Made by a program: the position numbers and the translations under genes. A stretch of 64,000 nucleotides of DNA, from assembly GCA_038380435.1 (NCBI GenBank), contig JAWZYU010000024.1, positions 50,988,613-51,052,612 of the forward strand, written 5' to 3'. The notes under the pieces were generated by a model. That model worked only from the letters and a program-made list of their open reading frames with translations. It had not been told where the DNA came from and ran no database searches. Source of the stretch: Ryuthela nishihirai (taxonomy: Eukaryota > Arthropoda > Arachnida > Araneae > Heptathelidae). Below, piece by piece: positions 1-11,339 of this stretch (positions within the stretch are counted from its first letter, which is position 1; every line of letters begins with the position of its first letter).

Positions 1-778
1 CATCACCCCTCTCCCCCTTTCCTTTAAAGTTTTCGAAGCATTGTTTTGAAAGAGGAAACAAAGGAATGGGAGGATGGGGAGTGGAGGGATGAAAGGAAGG
101 AAGACGAGGAGAGGAGATGGAAAAGAATGAACGAGCTAACACCACACTGATATTTAGTCCTGTGAAGAAATAGGAATTGAGGAAGGGCAGAGGGTTGGGA
201 GGGGAGTGAAGGGGAATCACGTGAATGAACATCTGCTGCGAAACTTTTTGTTGCTGCTGCATAAAAGAAATAAATTGAAAGTGGATGATACTTGGTTCTG
301 TGGTGGATGCATGAAAGTGGTGTATTAAGTGCTATTACAATGAACAGAAAAGCCACAAGATCATCCTTGATAGCTGCACCAACCAATATGAGGTATTATG
401 AGCACATTTCTCTCATTAGCATATTTGATATTTCTAGAGAATTCGGACGGTCCATCAAGCGTATTTTCTTTAGGACTGCTTTACATGAAACATTAATGAG
501 ACGCATTTAAACCCCCTTCGACAAAGCTCTCCTTGAGGTTTGTATTGCGGTTCCTTTTTTATTCATTTTATTTATTTATTATTTATTTTATTTATTTCTT
601 TTTTGTTTTTGTTGTTGTTGTTGTTTCTCAAAGAGGATGGGGGAAGTCTGAAATTTTCTCTTTCTTCCCAATTTTCCTGTTATAAACATAGTTTTAAAAG
701 TTTCAGGTAAAGAATATCCATAGCAAGGGAGGGAAAATGTTTAAAAAAATACGATGCTAGTATTGGCTTAGGGAGGGC

Positions 779-1140
779 AAATGCCTCTGAGTGGTACTTT
801 TTAGCACACAATGGGCTAAATGGCCAGTCCACAAGAACACCGAGGGCTCAGAGACCGAGGCCCCAAGTCACAAGGACCCCTCAAATGCTCATAGTTTTTT
901 AAAGGAAAGGGACAAACTGGACAGCTGTTAGAAAACAAATGGTTGCAAAGCTATTCGGTATGTTCTATTCAGTATGTTTTGTCTCTATGTCTCTATTCAG
1001 TATGTTCTCTATTCAGTACGTTTTGTCAAAGCTATTCAGTATGTTCTTTACCGTACATTGTATGACTCTCCTGAACATGAGGATACGTTTTAAAATCCAT
1101 CCTAAGGACGTGATCTTTCCAATTAGATCGGCCCCATTTT
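779..1140 (-). mobile_element. SINE-A, old copy with internal expansion
   Basis: Read on the + strand, the tail half (CCTCTGAGTGG, ATGGGCTAAATGGCCAG) is followed by the decayed body (GGACGTGATCTTTCCAA). The segment that in other copies reads ATCCAGCGTGTTCTTT is replaced by several tandem variants of CTATTCAGTATGTT at 945-1055. The head is lost or unrecognisable. Confidence 0.6.
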
Positions 1141-1149
1141 TTACCTAGG

Positions 1150-1395
1150 GTTAGGGTGTTTTACCGTTGAAGGAGACTTTTTTGCACACAGTGAGCTAAA
1201 TAGCATTTTCAGAAGGACCTGAAAGTCTCAGAAAAGGTTGGGAAGGGGACACACTGGACGACTATTAGTAAACAGATGAAAACCTCCCGCAAGACTATCT
1301 AGCATGCTCTTTAACATGCAAAGAGTATGACTCTTTTGTAGCGGTACCTCGGCTTAACGTCCTATCCGACGAACGATTGAGTACATTCATTTGGT
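1150..1395 (-). mobile_element. SINE-A, old 3' part
   Basis: A diverged tail and body: GGGTGTTTTACC, CTCAGAAAAGGTTGGG, then CGGCTTAACGTCCTATCCGACG. The tRNA-like head is absent. A short extra tail fragment follows at 1405-1470. Confidence 0.6.
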
Positions 1396-1477
1396 ACCAT
1401 TAATGAGTTGGGTTGTTTTACCTCTAAACAAACACTGTTGCTAACATAATGGGTTAAATGGCCAGGTCGGTTGAGTC

Positions 1478-1830
1478 CGGTTGTTTTATCTCTGAGTGGC
1501 ACATTTTTATACACAATGGGCTAAATGAACAGGTCACAAAGACTTTGGGGGCTCAGAGAAGGGTTGGAGAAAGGGACCCACTGGAATGATGGTAACTTCC
1601 TGTCAAAGCCATCCAGCATTCTTTAACGTGCACAAGGATGGCTATCCCGGACACGGATCCATGACTTAACGTCCCATCGGACGGACGGTGGCCTTTCCAA
1701 GCCCATTGGTGTCCCGTACTGACCGTGGTTAGGGCGGGGAGTTTTGAGGAGATAAATCTCAACGCTGGCCCAGCTGGGACTCGAATCTGAGAACTATAGA
1801 TTAGGAGCCTGGCGCACTACCGACTCTAGC
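1478..1830 (-). mobile_element. SINE-A, near full length, diverged
   Basis: The whole unit is recognisable from tail (GGTTGTTTTATCTCTGAG) to head. The B box complement is GGGACTCGAATCTG and the A-box region is GCACTACCGACT. Many substitutions suggest an older insertion than the copies further right. Confidence 0.8.
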
Positions 1831-1854
1831 CTATAAACCGGAGCCTGGCACACT

Positions 1855-2163
1855 CCCCGCACCAATGGCCCCAAAGGCTCAGAAAAGATTAGGGGAAAAA
1901 GGATCCACTACATAGCTGTTAGGAGACAAATGGAAGCCTCCCATCAAGGCAATTCATAGTATTCTTAAACGTTCATAGAGTATGCGCTTTTCCTGTACAT
2001 GGGGTCACGGATCGACGTTATGTCCTAGAGACAGGGTTTTTCCAATCCCTTCGGTATCCCCTCACAGACCGGATGCAGGATGGAGCTTTACCGGAGATAA
2101 ATAACGCTGGCCTAGGTAGGGCATCAAGTTACGAGGAATGAGCACTTCGACTGAATCATTCCC
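1855..2163 (-). mobile_element. SINE-A, degenerate
   Basis: The body aligns with the family (AAAGGCTCAGAAAAGATTAGGGG, then GGAGATAAATAACGCTGG), but the B box is destroyed and the tail is missing. Confidence 0.55.
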
Positions 2164-2252
2164 CACACGACTAGTCAAAGAAAACACAAATTAAAGTTAA
2201 TCTCCATCTTTGTTACGAGCTGAAATTATTTATATTCATTTCCAGCCCGAGA

Positions 2253-2604
2253 GGAGGTAGTGACTCAGTCGGTAACACCCAGGCTTGTAATATGTAGTTC
2301 CCTCTATAGTTCTCCTCAAAACTCCTCGCCCTGCCCTCGGTCAGTAAGGGACATCAATGGTTTTGGAAAGGCTGTCGCCCATCGTATGTGACGTTAAGCC
2401 GTGATACGTGTACGGGAGAGTCATACCATGTGCACGTCAAAGAACACACTGGTTGACTTTGACGGGTGGCTATCACCGGTCTCTTAACAGCTGTCCATGG
2501 GTCACCTCTCCCAAACGTTCTCTGAGCCCTCGGGGTCCTTGTGACCTGGCCATTTAGCCCATTAGTACAAATAAGTGCCGCTCAGAGGTAAAACAACCCA
2601 ACCC
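2253..2604 (+). mobile_element. SINE-A, full length, diverged
   Basis: The A box region GTGACTCAGTCGGTAAC is kept but the B box has decayed. The body (GTGACGTTAAGCCGTG) and the tail GAGGTAAAACAACCCAACCC are clear. It faces the opposite way to the four copies on its left. Confidence 0.8.
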
Positions 2605-2779
2605 AACATTTACTGTCCCACTAATACTGTCGTTTTGCCTCAACCGAAGTGGAAAGGTCCATCCAACAAAGCATTCATTACAAAACATCGCCGAGGGGAG
2701 ACCTCCTCAACAAAGAACTCTCGAACCTCCCTGGGATGTGATGGTAGTAAGCAGTGGGTCAGAGCTCAATATCACTAAA

Positions 2780-3660
2780 CTCTCCCCTCTCCCCATCTCC
2801 CTGAAACCCACATCCAAAATCATATTTTATGTATGAGCATAAGGCACATTGTTCTTCCAACTATGTTCAGATTATATTTATTAGGTCGGCCCTGCTCCGG
2901 AATGCATCAAAATACCCTCATATATATATGTGTATAAATTTGTCATGACTAGTGATTCCATATGCTGATTCGTAAAGTGGTGGGTGATGTGGATTATGTG
3001 GATTGTGTGGATGGTCCCCATGTGAAATTTAAAGCCTTGAGCGAATAGGGACGTTCACGTCTGTTCAAGCCTTGAAACATTAGGTGATTTTTTTTCTTTC
3101 ATAAAAGCAATCAGAAAAATGTATTATGCAATAAATGCACGTAATAAATCAGAAAAGGAAATCCATTATGAAGAAGGTAGAGACTTTTATTTGCACTTTT
3201 TTTTTACTTTGTAAAATGTATAATGCGCAAAATCTTGCAAGTATGTTTTTGAGTTACATTTGAAGATTTTTTTCCTTTCTAATTGCTAAGTTTCTTTCTT
3301 CTACTTTCCAGTTTTTTTTCCTACTTTCCGAGTTTCTTTTTTCCCTACTTTCCAAGTTTCTTTTTTCCTAATTTCCGAGGTTTTTTTTTTTTCTACTTTT
3401 CAAATTTCTTTTTTTCTACTTTGCATTTTTTTTCAGGTATCTTTTTTTCATTTTCTGCATGAATATTTGGAACGTATTGATTTCTGATTTGCTGTGAAGA
3501 CCACAGCAACCACGACAAACCCTGATTCCGCCTTTCGACACTATCAGTAAGGAATGCCGTGTATTATCTACTGTCAGGGGCAAGGCTATACCATATAGAT
3601 ACATCTCATCCCTGACTGTCCTATGGCGAGCAGTCTTATAAAAGGAAAGCTCATCCATCG
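2780..3660. other. T-rich intergenic stretch
   Basis: 3290-3440 holds imperfect repeats of the kind CTACTTTCCAAGTTTCTTTTTT. An 80-codon minus-strand frame at 3416-3658 runs into this low-complexity DNA. I do not recognise it and do not call it a gene. Confidence 0.4.
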
Positions 3661-4150
3661 GTCAAAACCGAAATTTACTCTGTTCCCCGGTTAGCCATGA
3701 ACAAGATATATAGATCTAAATTCGCTCGGCTCCCGGGGTGGAGACTCTTAGTTGGACCTAGACTTTGAAAAGGGCCGTAGCCTACTAGAGGAACCACTTC
3801 TTTCAGCAGGGCCATGTACTTGCTCCACTGAGCCCTGATATGAGGTCTGAGCACTGTTCAACCGGGTCACTAAACCGGTCAGCAATGCCTTCCGCCTCGG
3901 GGTGGTCTTACCTCTGTCCAACCGGGGCCCAAACCGGTCAACAGAGCCTTCGATCGTTGCTGGGCTACAACCCCCCCCCCCCCCATCACGTCAAGGTGGT
4001 CCCCTGTTGGGGGGATTTGGAACGTATATGAAGGTGCAAAGAAGAAAATCGATCTTACAATTTTCGATTAGATCCTGCACTTGAAAACGCCGTTTGGGGA
4101 AAGCCAAAATCCGCCTTGTTTTGTCTGTCTGTTTGGGCTATTAATGACAG
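3661..4150. other. GC-richer unidentified segment
   Basis: This is compositionally unlike its AT-rich neighbours. It contains two related blocks, CAACCGGGTCACTAAACCGG (3859) and CAACCGGGGCCCAAACCGG (3919), and a run of C near 3970. It may be the remains of a mobile element, but no protein signature was recognised. Confidence 0.3.
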
Positions 4151-4169
4151 CCAGAGCCACCTAGAGAAA

Positions 4170-5170
4170 ACTAGACGACCAAAGGGAGAAAATAAAAGAT
4201 GAAAATTAAATATGCATATGAATTTAAGCGATTTAATTTCTTTAAAATCTGATTATTTTAAACTACATAAAATAAAGTAATTTATTCATAAGTATACATT
4301 ATAATATTTATCAATGTTTAAAAACTGAATACCTATTTTTAAAAAATTAGTAGCTACCAGCTAAAGTTTAAAGAATTAAAATTAATCTCAAACAGCTTTA
4401 GATTTCCATTTTTTATTACCATTAAAAAATTAACTTTTCTGGTATTTAAAATGTGTAAGCCTGGTATGACATAAGAGTCTTTGAGAGTAAGACATAAGAG
4501 GCTTTACTAATAAGAAAAGTAAGATTACATTAAAATGTGATGGGAAGATTTAGAAGCCCTTAACTTTGGGTTCCCTGCTGTCTTAAAATAAGGAAAATTT
4601 AACTGGTGATTATTTATTTTTCAAACATTATCACTATATTTCGAAATAATCAAAAACATTCTAATAAAGGCATAATAAATAATTTACTTTAGAATTTTTA
4701 AACTAAATACCTTCTAATTAAAATTTAGGCAAATAATATCGATGACAAACTTGATACACATATAATTATCCACATTCTTCTCTTCTTTCTATTGGACGGA
4801 AAAAGTAGGATAAAAATTATCAAAAGCCAAATTGATTTTTAATGCTAATGAAATGTTGTAATCCATGAAGCTGTGGTGGGCTGAAGTCGGTTGCAAGTAA
4901 ATTCTGGGCCACTTATATAAGACCGAGGTCGAACAACTGTTACAAAAATAGAGGGAAACTATGAAGAAAATTAAGTATGTGAAAATTTTTTTAAGTGATT
5001 TGATTTATCTAATTTAGCTAAAAGCTATTTATTTTAAATTATATGTAATAGATTGACATATTTTTTTACTAAGTTAACAAACATTAATTAATGTTTTAAA
5101 AGTAGTTACTGATTTTGTTTTAAATAAATTAATAGCAACTCATTCAATTTTATAATGTGAAATTTTAATA
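4170..5170. repeat. AT-rich repeat in two direct copies
   Basis: 4190-4390 and 4960-5160 look like diverged direct copies: both run from a GATGAAAATTAAATATG-like start through a stretch resembling GTGATTTGATTT to a TAGTAGCTACC or TAGTTACTG block. Similar sequence occurs at 33420-33560 (GTTGGGAAGGTTAGAAACCC resembles 4541-4560). No coding signal. Confidence 0.4.
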
Positions 5171-5267
5171 AAGTCTTATCTCATAACGTCTAGTTTTCCT
5201 TCTGTTAGTGATCTGTAGGGACCGGGTCCTTATCTCGGTGACTTTGGACAGGGCAAGGCTACCTCGA

Positions 5268-5512
5268 GGTCTAAGGACATTACAAAGATTTTGATGACGT
5301 CACGAACGGAGGGAAATTATATATATATATATGTGTGTGCTTAATTATAATATGTATCATTTTGTTTTAGTATAGATCTAATAAATGAGTATAATAATGA
5401 ATATATTACTCTTAGAGTCATAGCACTAAAACAAAAATATCAAAACTATAGGATATTTAAAAATATCTCTCCGTTCATAACATCATCAAAATCATAACCT
5501 TGGACAGGCCAA
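5268..5512. repeat. Diverged inverted repeat (possible MITE)
   Basis: The left arm, GATTTTGATGACGTCACGAACGGAG near 5290, reappears inverted at 5468-5496 (CTCCGTTCATAACATCATC followed by AAAATC). The flanking words GGACAGGGC and GGACAGGCC also mirror. The centre is AT-rich. Confidence 0.45.
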
Positions 5513-5784
5513 CTACATACTGTTTATTTCTAAATAGTACGAATGAAATAATTTATTTGTTACGGCTTTATTCGAATATTTAAGAATATTTTAAAATTTC
5601 ACTTTTCCATACACAAAGGAAAGGCAAAAAGCAAAGAATAAATATAATAGATAATAGAATATATAATAGAAATAACATTAGAGAATAAAAAAGAATAAAT
5701 ATCAAAAGAGAAAGAATAAATACACTTACAAATAGGCATACCCTTTGTAAGTGTTTGTATGAGAAACCATTATTTTTTATACGG

Positions 5785-5880
5785 TACATTGAGATTAGAG
5801 AACTTTTGCGTGATGATAAGGTGATGTTAAATTTAGAAAATTACAGATTTTGAATATAATGTTACAAAAAACGAAGATAA
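5785..5880. repeat. Dispersed repeat, copy 1
   Basis: The block CATTGAGATTAGAGAACTTTT followed by GTGATG, AGGTGATG and TTACAGATTTTGAATA matches 58153-58250 at roughly 80-85% by eye. The two are about 52 kb apart in the same orientation. The family is unknown. Confidence 0.5.
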
Positions 5881-6941
5881 AGTGATTTTTTTCCTTAAAT
5901 ACTTACTGAAACTTTGTCAACCCAAAACAGAATTATGGCTTGTTCCAATGGGCTTAATCTGCTAGTGTATTTGTGAAATACTATTCCTAGTATTAGCAAT
6001 TTTGAAACAATTTCTTCCCTTTTCAGAAACACATAAGATGCTTTCCAAAATCGATGATAAACCTTCTATTTTTGTAACTCTTCACTTATGTGATCATATA
6101 AATATTTCAGCTACCACATGTATAAATAAGGTGCTCCCGAACATCCTATGTAAGTAAACAAATCCTTTAATTCAACTTTATAAACTACAAGTCTTCTTCA
6201 AACTCTACAATTTCTCTTACTGCTTTTAGACCATAAGTCAACAGCATCCTCTCCTGAATAGTTCAAAATGTCAGTCAAAAATATCTGCCTCCAAGATATT
6301 TCAATCTTTATATTTTTCTAACTTCTCGTCAGCAAAACCTAAAGCTTGACTTTCCTTTTAAACGCATCAACTTAAAGTGTACTTTATCTTACAGCTATAC
6401 GCGGCACAAAGGAAACTTCTCAGTATCAGAAATGGAAAGATCCTTTTGAAGTCAGATTACACGGAATGGCAAATGGCATTGAAATGGCGAAGGGGGTGTG
6501 ATGTCACTAATGTTCTCAATGCTCGTCAGATCTCTCCCGAAACCTCATGTGAGCAAACACGGTTTGTGTGAATGATGTCAGGTTAGAAATCCTTCTAAGG
6601 AACTTTATATGAAAAGTTAGATACCGAGCAGATAGATGGAAGTGGACCAAGATGCAGCATCTGTGTCTATGCATCAAATCCGATTGGGACGTTCTTTGAT
6701 GTCTTGAGGCTTTACTCTTCCACATTCCTCTGGGGCCTGCTTTTTCATCTTTGCTTTCGTTCGGCTTTCAAAACACCCGTTTCTTGCATTCAACGAATGC
6801 AAGTTTTTTGGATAGCCACGAACATAAGAATTGTTATTTAAAGAAATACGGATCTCCTTTTTTTCTTTTCAGTTAAGAAATTATTTAAAAAAAACTATCA
6901 TTTGTTTTAAAGGATTGTTTTAATGAAATGCAACATATGAA

Positions 6942-7102
6942 AGGGCTGGGACTGACTCAATAAGTAGCGAGCCAGGCTCGTAATCTGCAGTTCCTAGGTT
7001 CGGGACCGAACTGTCCTAGTGTTTAGATTTTCCTCCGAAGAAAGGTAATATTGATTGTCTTGGAAAGGTCGCCGATAGTCTGATGGGTATTTGAGCAGAG
7101 GC
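6942..7102 (+). mobile_element. SINE-A head, split by a younger SINE-A
   Basis: The tRNA-like head (CTCGTAATCTGCAGTTCC, then GGTTCGGGACC) and first part of the body are followed by the target sequence TTGAGCAGAGGC, into which the minus-strand copy at 7103 inserted. Confidence 0.7.
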
Positions 7103-7489
7103 TTGGGTTGGGTTGTTTTACCTCTGAGCGGCACTTTTTTGCACCATGGGCTAAATGGCCAGGTCACGTGGACCCCGAAGGCTCAGAGAAGGTTGGGGGA
7201 GGGGACCCACTGGAACAGCTGTTGGGAGACAGATGGTAGCCTCCCGTCAAGGCCATCCAGCGTGTTCTTTAACGTGCACAGGGTATGCTCTCCCACACAC
7301 GGAGCCACGGCTTAACGTCCCATCCGACGGACGGCTGCCTTTCCAAGCCCATCGGTGTCCCCTACTGACCGTGGGCAGGGCGGGGAATTTTTGCGGAGAT
7401 AAATCTCAACGCTGACCCAGCTGGGACTCGAACCTGGGAACTACAGATTACGAGCCTGGCGCGCTACCGACTGAACCACCCCCGCCCCA
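7103..7489 (-). mobile_element. SINE-A, full length, TSD TTGAGCAGAGGC
   Basis: This is a full unit close to the family consensus. The 12-bp TSD lies at 7091-7102 and 7490-7501. It carries A and B box complements and the body words GTGCACGTTAAAGAACAC and GACGTTAAGCC (seen inverted). It sits inside an older SINE-A of the opposite orientation. Confidence 0.95.
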
Positions 7490-7501
7490 TTGAGCAGAGG
7501 C

Positions 7502-9220
7502 ACCAGTGCAAAACAGACATAATCTTTGAAGGTTAAAGAGATGCTAATTTTTAAGTTAACATGGAAGTTTATCACTATCCCTGTCTTCGCCACTATTTGT
7601 TCGTTTAGTCCATTTCAAGGCCGTCGAACCCCCGTCTCACTGCAAAAGAACTTTCGACTTGTAAAACAAATAATCAATATACTGAAATCTGGCTGATTTC
7701 TTCCAATATTTGACCAAACATTTTTAATGTGCATAACTAGACGATTTTGTCATTTGATTAATGCTCGTTAGTTTTTGTTTTTTCAAATCAAGATATTTTC
7801 TTGATTCCTCAAAAATAAAGATTTTGTTTTTTCATTACTCATAAAAATTTAACTGCTAACTTTTAAATAGATAATATTTCTTGCGGTTCTTTAAGAATAG
7901 AGTTTTATTAAGTAACCCTCCCCTAAGTTTGCTTTGGGCAGGCTGGATTTAGGCAATCTCTTTAGACCCTAATTTGATCATTTAGAAAACTAACTTTAAT
8001 ATCCTTTCTTTAAATCTTAACTCACTGTCCTTTACCACAAACCTGAAAGATTCATCTCTCTGTGCTAAACCGCAAATTTTTCCAATTAGCTCCATATTTC
8101 TTCTCATTAAACTGGTTCATCTAATTCTCAAAAAAAAAAGGAAGAAACCGAAATAGATTTAACTTTTTTTTTCCAGACATTTAAGTCGTCTGTTTTGCAG
8201 AGCATTAAATGAAAGAAAAGATCAAAAGATGCGTCTGGACGTGGAAGGAATATTTTAACAACATTTGCAAATTAATGGAAACGCTTAGAACGCAATAAAC
8301 AAGATTCAAAGATAAGAACTGATAATTTTATAAAAATGCTTTTAATGCACCAATTAGTTAATTAACAACACGATCTTTCTTTATTATCGTTTTTATCTGA
8401 ATTAGTCGTAAACATAAAAAGAAAACAAGAATTCTAAATCACTAATTGAAGACTAATTTTCTTATCTCTTTTCCTTTGCTTTTTTTTACTATTCCTCGTA
8501 ATGATATTTCTTACAAAGCATTGTGAGAGATTTAGTGATTCTTAAGCTCATTACTAAAATATATAGAAAAATCGGAAATAGAAAAAAGTAGAATTAAGTA
8601 CTACTCTAAGATAATTTGTTAATTATGCAACTAGTAAAAGAAAAGTCGATTTGAAGAAGATATTCATTTCCTTAATGTCCTCAGTTTCAGAAGTCTCCCT
8701 TTGAAAAAAATATCATTTGGATGTTATAGAAAAATGAGTAAACCTAAAAGTTAAACTGAGCTTTTAACACAGTTTGGTTCTTTGAAATGCTTGCTACACT
8801 TAGTAAATAAACAAAATAGCATTATAAGCGGATTGAGTTTGGTGATGAAATTATAATGTCTCAAGCAATGGGAGGGAGATTATGAGTCTCCTGAGAGCAC
8901 GTGAAATATTATATTTTAACTTGAAGATATAAAATGTAACACACACATGTACAGTGTGTAAGGGACAAAATCTACCTGTGAAAAAGTAACTCAATTTACT
9001 GTTTAAAGCAGCTTGCGGTAATAAAGGGAGAAACATTAGCCCCTAGGGGTCCACCAACTGGTGGTTTACTTATTATATGATTTTACTTATGCCAACTGGG
9101 CTTATTCTCAGATACAGATGGTAATGGGTAAAGTTTTATCTTCAACATCGCATATCCATATATGATCTGCAATCTACGAAAGAGTAAAACTCATAAAGTT
9201 TTTATGGAAGAAATGTAGTG
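7502..9220. other. AT-rich stretch without recognised features
   Basis: A+T-rich sequence with homopolymer runs. I found no SINE, inverted repeat or protein homology. The short frame at 8851-9036 (minus) is unremarkable. Confidence 0.5.
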
Positions 9221-9229
9221 TGACTGTTC

Positions 9230-9300
9230 TGCACACCGGACGAGCGACAATTGTTTTTCTGAAATGGCGCCATTCACAGTGCAGCAAAATGTTGAGTACT
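9230..9300 (+). pseudogene. Mariner-type transposase, N-terminal scrap
   Basis: The upstream word TTGTTTTTCTGAAATGG and the frame M-A-P-F-T-V-Q-Q-N-V-E-Y match, in opposite orientation, the start of the transposase fragment at 9550-9900 (T-V-P-L-T-A-Q-Q-K-V-E-Y). It is cut off by a SINE-B insertion, and the remainder is not recognisable. Confidence 0.6.
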
Positions 9301-9341
9301 TCCGGAGAGACAGACAATAACAAAAAATAAAATAAACTACC

Positions 9342-9534
9342 CCCTTAAGCAGCTGCTTGCCACAGAGGTCTAACAGGAGCCTGTCAGTTTAATACGCCAT
9401 AAGTCTGTGAGATTGGTGGGACGTCAGCAGAGAGACAACACAAACATCCACGCCTTACCCTGGGCTCGAACCCAGATCCCTTTGATCAGTAGCCAAGCAC
9501 GCTAACCATTTGGTCACCGGGACCACTAAGACAA
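9342..9534 (-). mobile_element. SINE-B, near full length, TSD AGACAATAACA
   Basis: Second tRNA-derived family of the window. In its own orientation it has an A box like TGGCCGAGTGGTTAGCG and B box GGTTCGAGCCC, a body containing GGCATGGATGTTTGTGTTG and CTGAGGTCCCGCC, and an end TGGCAAGCAGCTGCTTGAGG followed by a T/A-rich tail. This copy has substitutions in both boxes (B box complement GGCTCGAACCC intact). The tail lies at the left, and AGACAATAACA flanks it on both sides. Confidence 0.85.
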
Positions 9535-9549
9535 TAACAGCATGGCACA

Positions 9550-9900
9550 AAAAAGTTGCTTGATATGTAAGGACGAAAAACAACCTCTTGTGAGCAACAT
9601 CATGGATGGTGAACTTTGGGATCCCTTATTCTTTGCTCGCACAGCGAATAAATTTCCCTGAACTGGGCAGGAGCTCTTCACGAATGGCATCAACTTGTTG
9701 GTCAGACATTTTCTTACCGCTCTCAGTTTTCTTTACTATTGAACCTGTTTCAAGCATCTTTTTTGCCATACGGTGTCTCTCTGGTGGTTCTTATTGGTAT
9801 TTTTGTTTGAATCGCCTCTGCACTGTCAATAGAAACTTGAATTCGGTGAACGAATAATAGTACTCCACCTTCTGCTGCGCTGTGAGCGGCACCGTTTTAG
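9550..9900 (-). pseudogene. Mariner-type (DUF4817-like) transposase, N-terminal fragment
   Basis: The reverse strand gives, with two in-frame stops, the DNA-binding region of a mariner-like transposase. It starts T-A-Q-Q-K-V-E-Y, continues V-Q-R-R-F-K-Q-K-Y, then the linker L-E-T-G-S-I-V-K-K, and ends G-I-P-K-F-T-I-H-D-V-A-H-K-R-L. This order (helix-turn-helix, E-T-G-S linker, G-I-P-x-x-T-V second helix-turn-helix) is typical of the family. The DDE domain is absent. A young SINE-A has inserted just upstream of the start. The parallel opposite-strand scrap at 9230 suggests an inverted or palindromic derivative. It is non-functional. Confidence 0.7.
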
Positions 9901-9922
9901 AAAAACAACTGCCGCGAGGCGG

Positions 9923-10311
9923 GTTGGGTTGGGTTATTTTACCTCTGAGCGGCACTTTTTTGCACACCATGGGCTAAATGGCCAGGTCACATGGACCCCG
10001 AAGGCTCAGAGAAGGTTGGGGGAGGGGACCCACTGGAACAGTAGTTGGGAGACAGACAGTAACCTCCCGTCAAGGCCATCCAGCGTGTTCTTAAACGTGC
10101 ACAGGGTATGGCTCTCTCGCACACGGGGCCACGGCTTAACGTCCCATCCGACGGACGGCGGCCTTTCCAAGGCCATCGGTGTCCCCTATTGACCGTGGGC
10201 AGGGCGGGGAGTTTTGCGGAGATAAATCTCAACGCTGACCCAGCTGGGATTCGAACCTGGGAAGTACAGATTACGAGCCTGGCGCGCTACCGACTGAGCC
10301 ACCCCCGCCCC
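9923..10311 (-). mobile_element. SINE-A, full length, TSD GCCGCGAGGCGG
   Basis: Near-consensus unit flanked by 12-bp duplications at 9911-9922 and 10312-10323. It interrupts the 5' leader of the mariner fragment on its left. Confidence 0.95.
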
Positions 10312-10464
10312 GCCGCGAGGCGGCGTGCAAGCAATGGTGCCATACTTTTACTCACAAACCTAGGTGAGTTTCTTTGTATTTTAACGTAAGCTGCATTAAA
10401 CGTTGAATCGTGTTACTTTTAATTTTTTAGAGTTTGTCCTAGTAATATATATATATAACTGTAG

Positions 10465-10665
10465 CTATCCCATGGCCGAGTGGTTAGCGCGCTTGGCTAC
10501 TGATCTAAGGGACCTGGGTTCGAGCCCCGGGTTAAGGCATGGATGTTTGTGTTGATTTTCTGCTGAGGTCCCGCCATCCTCACAGACCTTCTACTATGGC
10601 GTATAGACTAACAGGCTCCTGTCAGACCTCTGTGGCAAGCAGCTGCTTGAGGTTTTTTTTTAATA
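10465..10665 (+). mobile_element. SINE-B, full length
   Basis: The best-preserved head of the SINE-B family: TGGCCGAGTGGTTAGCG then GGTTCGAGCCC 35-40 bp later, body to GCAGCTGCTTGAGG, then a T-rich and TA-rich tail. A TSD is hard to define because both flanks are TA repeats. Confidence 0.85.
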
Positions 10666-11075
10666 TATATACTGTTTACAAAAAAGTCGTTCTTTCGTCA
10701 GGAAGCTTCTTTGTACGATATCAAAATTTAAAATCACAACGTATTTAAGTTGCTTAATTATTGATGCAACGTCTTCTAATTAAGCAATGAATTAATGGGC
10801 TGCGTCACAATAAACTAAAAACTCATTATTTGTTTAAAAATGTGACTAGACTAAATGCAAATAACAAACTGCAATTCTTTTTCAATTTTGTTCAACTTAT
10901 TAAATATAGTTCTTACTAAAATGTTGGTAGCTATAATAATAATAATGATATCAACATATATTATTACAAAACATTAATCATATCTTAACATTAATATATT
11001 TTATTCTTCTGTATTAATATAGAAGTATTTGCAGCTATATGTGGTATGTTTTATTAAGTAATATCATGTACTTAC

Positions 11076-11274
11076 CAGTAATTTAGCATTAATCATCATT
11101 TCTAGAGTCGTCACATCCTCTGCAAAGAAATGAGGTGGTAGGGGCACAGAAAGAACTACTATGCGCTGAAACATGTGACTGCCATGGTAGATTCGCACCG
11201 AAGTATCCAGATCATCTGTCTTCGTTACTTGGCCTTTTGGTTTCATAAACTTTAGCAGATTTAACGAAAACAAT
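11076..11274 (-). CDS. Candidate internal exon of an unrecognised host gene
   Basis: An open segment of 66 codons plus one leading base on the minus strand. It is preceded by a T-rich tract ending TATGTTATAG and followed by the donor GTAAGTAC directly after a complete codon. The translation begins L-F-S-L-N-L-L-K-F-M-K-P-K-G and ends T-L-E-M-M-I-N-A-K-L-L. It is of ordinary complexity, unlike the repeat-derived frames elsewhere, and contains the run R-I-V-V-L-S-V-P-L-P-P-H-F-F. No SINE or transposon overlaps it. I do not recognise the family. Splice sites and coding character are read directly; that it is a real exon is inference. It enters in phase 2 and leaves in phase 0. Confidence 0.6.
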
Positions 11275-11339
11275 CTATAACATACAATAAAACATAGATA
11301 TAAACGCAAATAAATCTTAATTTAGAAAATCAACCTATT

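Noticed and set aside
3416..3658. 80-codon minus-strand frame as a retroelement fragment
   Set aside because: Parts look protein-like, but no catalytic or zinc-binding motif could be found and its end is low complexity.
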